Below, in pieces: positions 62,101 to 64,000 of a DNA stretch of 64,000 nt. Below the pieces are notes generated by a model. That model was not told the origin of the DNA and ran no database searches. It saw only the letters and a program-made list of their open reading frames with translations. Numbering within the stretch: the first letter of the stretch is position 1; each line of letters begins with the position of its first letter. Source of the stretch: Drechslerella dactyloides (Eukaryota > Ascomycota > Orbiliomycetes > Orbiliales > Orbiliaceae); assembly GCA_020064725.1 (NCBI GenBank), contig JAGTWJ010000002.1, forward strand, positions 3,844,001 to 3,908,000. The letters are read 5' to 3'. Both the position numbers and the translations under genes were made by a program.

Positions 62101-63746
62101 ATACTAATTCCACTACTACTACCTATTTCGATTTCAACGGCAGCGCAAACGACCTACGTTTTCAGCTTGGTTCGCTAGTTCTGCGCACCCTCTTATCAGA
62201 AAAACTATCGACGAGGTAACGAGTCTACGCCCTCCTACTGGAGGAAATAACGAAAGAAACAAAGAAAGAGAAAAAAGAAGCCACGGGTTCAGCCAAAAGA
62301 AAGCTGCTGCCTTTTCGGTGAACGCTGCTCGCGCGCAGGAGGGAAAACACCTGAAACCCTTACAAAACGACGTGCAGCGCCGGTGGCACATCTGCTGCCT
62401 ACAACAGCAAAAATCACCACAGCTCTATTGCAAAAGGCTGGACCCGCGAAATCTCGACCACTTTCTCGACGCCATCAGTTGGTGGTTGGTCTCGATAGAT
62501 ACCCCATCCAGGGGTTGCTTCGCCCGGAGTGGTGGTCTTAATAATCTTACCCAGCTACTCTTCTTCGCTTGGGGTGGTCCCACATCTGGGGGAGATATTA
62601 TATAGTCCAATACATCATTCCAACAAACCGCTGCGCTGCACTAGCCATCGTCAGCAAAACTTAAACCTACTATTCAATCTGAGACTATAGTCTGGATACC
62701 TCCCCAAGCAAGCCGACTCCGCAAGTGACACCAATCGGGCCTTTCTCCACCATATATTAAACGGCTTGCCCTCCGACTTATAAACCTTCTTGCCTTTTTC
62801 TCCCTTGGGTGCTATTTATACACTTCATAACTGCTCATCGAGTCTTCTAGCTGACACAGCTGAATCTATTTGAGGAGTTATTGACCTTTGTCGGACAACA
62901 AATACTTTTACAGTATTTGGAACTGGGCACTTCCATAGGCCCACAAGAGGGGTTCAGGCAGAGAAAACTTGCTCTATCTCAAGCTCGTTGCTCCCTATCA
63001 TTACCTCGACCACTCCCCACCCCACAGGCTCAAGCTAGCTACTGCTTCACGGCCACGTCTCAGGGCGACAGAGGCTTGAGCTCCAGCCCCCGGGGTGACG
63101 TTCAGCGCCAGAGGCTTGTTCGGTGTCCTACAAGAGGCAATCCCTTCTTAGCCAGTCATCTATCAGGCACATCCCTGCTGCCCGACTGAGCAGACCAAAA
63201 CTCCCTTGATTACACCAATTAACACTTGCTTAACGGTCGATATATCCTGGTCGCCCTATTTGGGATCCCAGGTAGCAACCTTCCTTATCCTACCGAACTG
63301 GTACATTGTACCTGGAGGGGATTAAAAAACTAGGGCGGCCGTTGCATGCTCCATCATTTCGATCTGGACACAGAGCATAGGCTACTAGGGTCTTTCCTCA
63401 TCCGAGCCCTCTTCTCGAAAATAATAGAACGGTTTCAAAAAAACCAAATAAACTATGTAAGTGCCTCGAGGCTTTTCTTACCCTCTTTCGTTTTTATACT
63501 TGATGAATCCCGAATCCCAAGGTTTTGCAAACCAAGGACACCCCCATTCTTCAGCTCTGTTTTCGATTTAGATCCTGCATTGTTTTTTCTTTCCTTTGCG
63601 TCATATCGGGGTTCAACATATAGAAGCTTCAAAAGTGTGGCTTTCCTTTCGCCTCCCACCAGCCTTATCTACGACCTGTATACCATTCCGTATTTTTACG
63701 CCACATCGCCATCGTTTTTCATATCGTTCGACATTATTCAGTCTGT
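56136..63746. other. 7.6-kb gene-free stretch upstream of the right-edge gene
   Basis: No ORF here shows family resemblance, including the longest ones at 59494-60153 (+) and 59778-60368 (-), which overlap antisense and have random-looking composition. Seen here: a 16-bp poly-T run (56803-56818), a perfect 22-bp palindrome (57003-57024), and TGCATGCA at 59343 and 61912. From about 62700 the plus strand becomes leader-like, with TTATAAAC near 62780 and TATTTATAC near 62813. A possible 5' UTR intron runs from GTAAGT at 63457 to TTCAG at 63741. Confidence 0.5.
57003..57024. repeat. Perfect 22-bp palindrome with two TGCATGCA sites
   Basis: Two TGCATGCA octamers (57004-57011 and 57016-57023) face each other across an ATAT core, and the flanking A/T also pair. 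Symmetry breaks at 57002/57025. It lies in intergenic DNA downstream of the uS9m gene. Confidence 0.95.
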
Positions 63747-64000
63747 ATGGTTGCATCTAACAGCAGTTCCATCCCATTTAGTGGACTTCACGGCAACCAG
63801 GCCGCTGAGGGGAGGTTCAGTAATCCTTTGAGTCTGGCGGCGCTGGCAAGCAGTAGTAATTGGTCGCCGACTATACAGGGTTCGCTGGGGAGGCGGATGA
63901 TGGCCAGAGTTGAGGAGCAGAATACAAGATCTATTCCAAGAACCTCATCCGCCGTCGCACGCTCTCCAGTGTTTCCGTTGTCTGACGGGTACCCTCGACC
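63747..64000 (+). CDS. Unrecognised Ser-rich protein, N-terminal fragment
   Basis: An ORF opens at ATG 63747 and stays open to the window end (84 codons plus 2 nt). It starts MVASNSSSIPFSGLHGNQ and continues with LSLAALASSSNWSP and a basic patch (GRRMMARVEEQ). The composition is Ser/Ala/Arg-rich, like the disordered N-terminus of many fungal regulators, but no domain is visible. The start is supported by a possible leader intron ending at TTCAG (63741) just before it. A preceding 7.6 kb without genes is in keeping with a large regulatory region. I do not recognise the protein, and the true start could differ. Confidence 0.45.
   Translation, partial: MVASNSSSIPFSGLHGNQAAEGRFSNPLSLAALASSSNWSPTIQGSLGRRMMARVEEQNTRSIPRTSSAVARSPVFPLSDGYPR

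Overview
The window is nuclear DNA from a filamentous ascomycete fungus (Pezizomycotina). The genes are eukaryotic, with short introns (about 50-300 nt) that start GT[A/G]AGT-like, carry CTRAY-type branch points and end in YAG. The protein set fits this: a DUF2015 protein, a UPF0642/DUF2423 protein, Pet127, calcineurin B, Dhr1/Ecm16 and a fungal eEF1B-gamma. A class-level placement (perhaps Eurotiomycetes) would be a guess. I saw no tRNA, rRNA, transposon or CRISPR array.

Layout. Left edge: the 5' end of a PIAS/Siz-type SUMO E3 ligase on the minus strand (1-839), running off the window. 0.8-10.6 kb holds no gene I can support; its last 3.5 kb is strongly pyrimidine-rich. 10.6-12.3 kb: a UPF0642/DUF2423 nucleolar-type protein with an unusually long 1.3-kb intron and an in-frame alternative C-terminus. 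15.2-15.4 kb: a small secreted six-cysteine peptide with a CS-alpha-beta (defensin-type) cysteine pattern. 18.7-19.4 kb: a DUF2015 membrane-anchored protein. 23.4-27.1 kb (minus): a 1165-residue PH-like plus leucine-rich-repeat protein. 34.4-37.4 kb (minus): Pet127, a mitochondrial RNA-processing factor. 40.9-42.3 kb: a PH-like domain protein. 45.3-49.4 kb (minus): the DEAH helicase Ecm16/Dhr1, divergent from calcineurin B (50.3-51.3 kb). 52.8-54.5 kb (minus): eEF1B-gamma, divergent from mitochondrial ribosomal protein uS9m (55.0-56.1 kb). Right edge: the start of an unrecognised Ser-rich protein (63,747 onward) behind a 7.6-kb gene-free stretch.

The genes form no metabolic cluster. Several belong to basic gene expression: ribosome biogenesis (Dhr1, probably UPF0642), cytosolic elongation (eEF1B-gamma), mitochondrial RNA maturation (Pet127) and mitochondrial translation (uS9m). 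Two are signalling or regulatory (calcineurin B, SUMO ligase). Exons that I can defend cover only about a quarter of the window. The large intergenic spaces are rich in short palindromes, above all TGCATGCA, which I counted at about 20 places, none in a coding exon.

Exon boundaries were worked out by hand from splice consensus, reading-frame phase and protein-family continuity. No transcript or database evidence was available.
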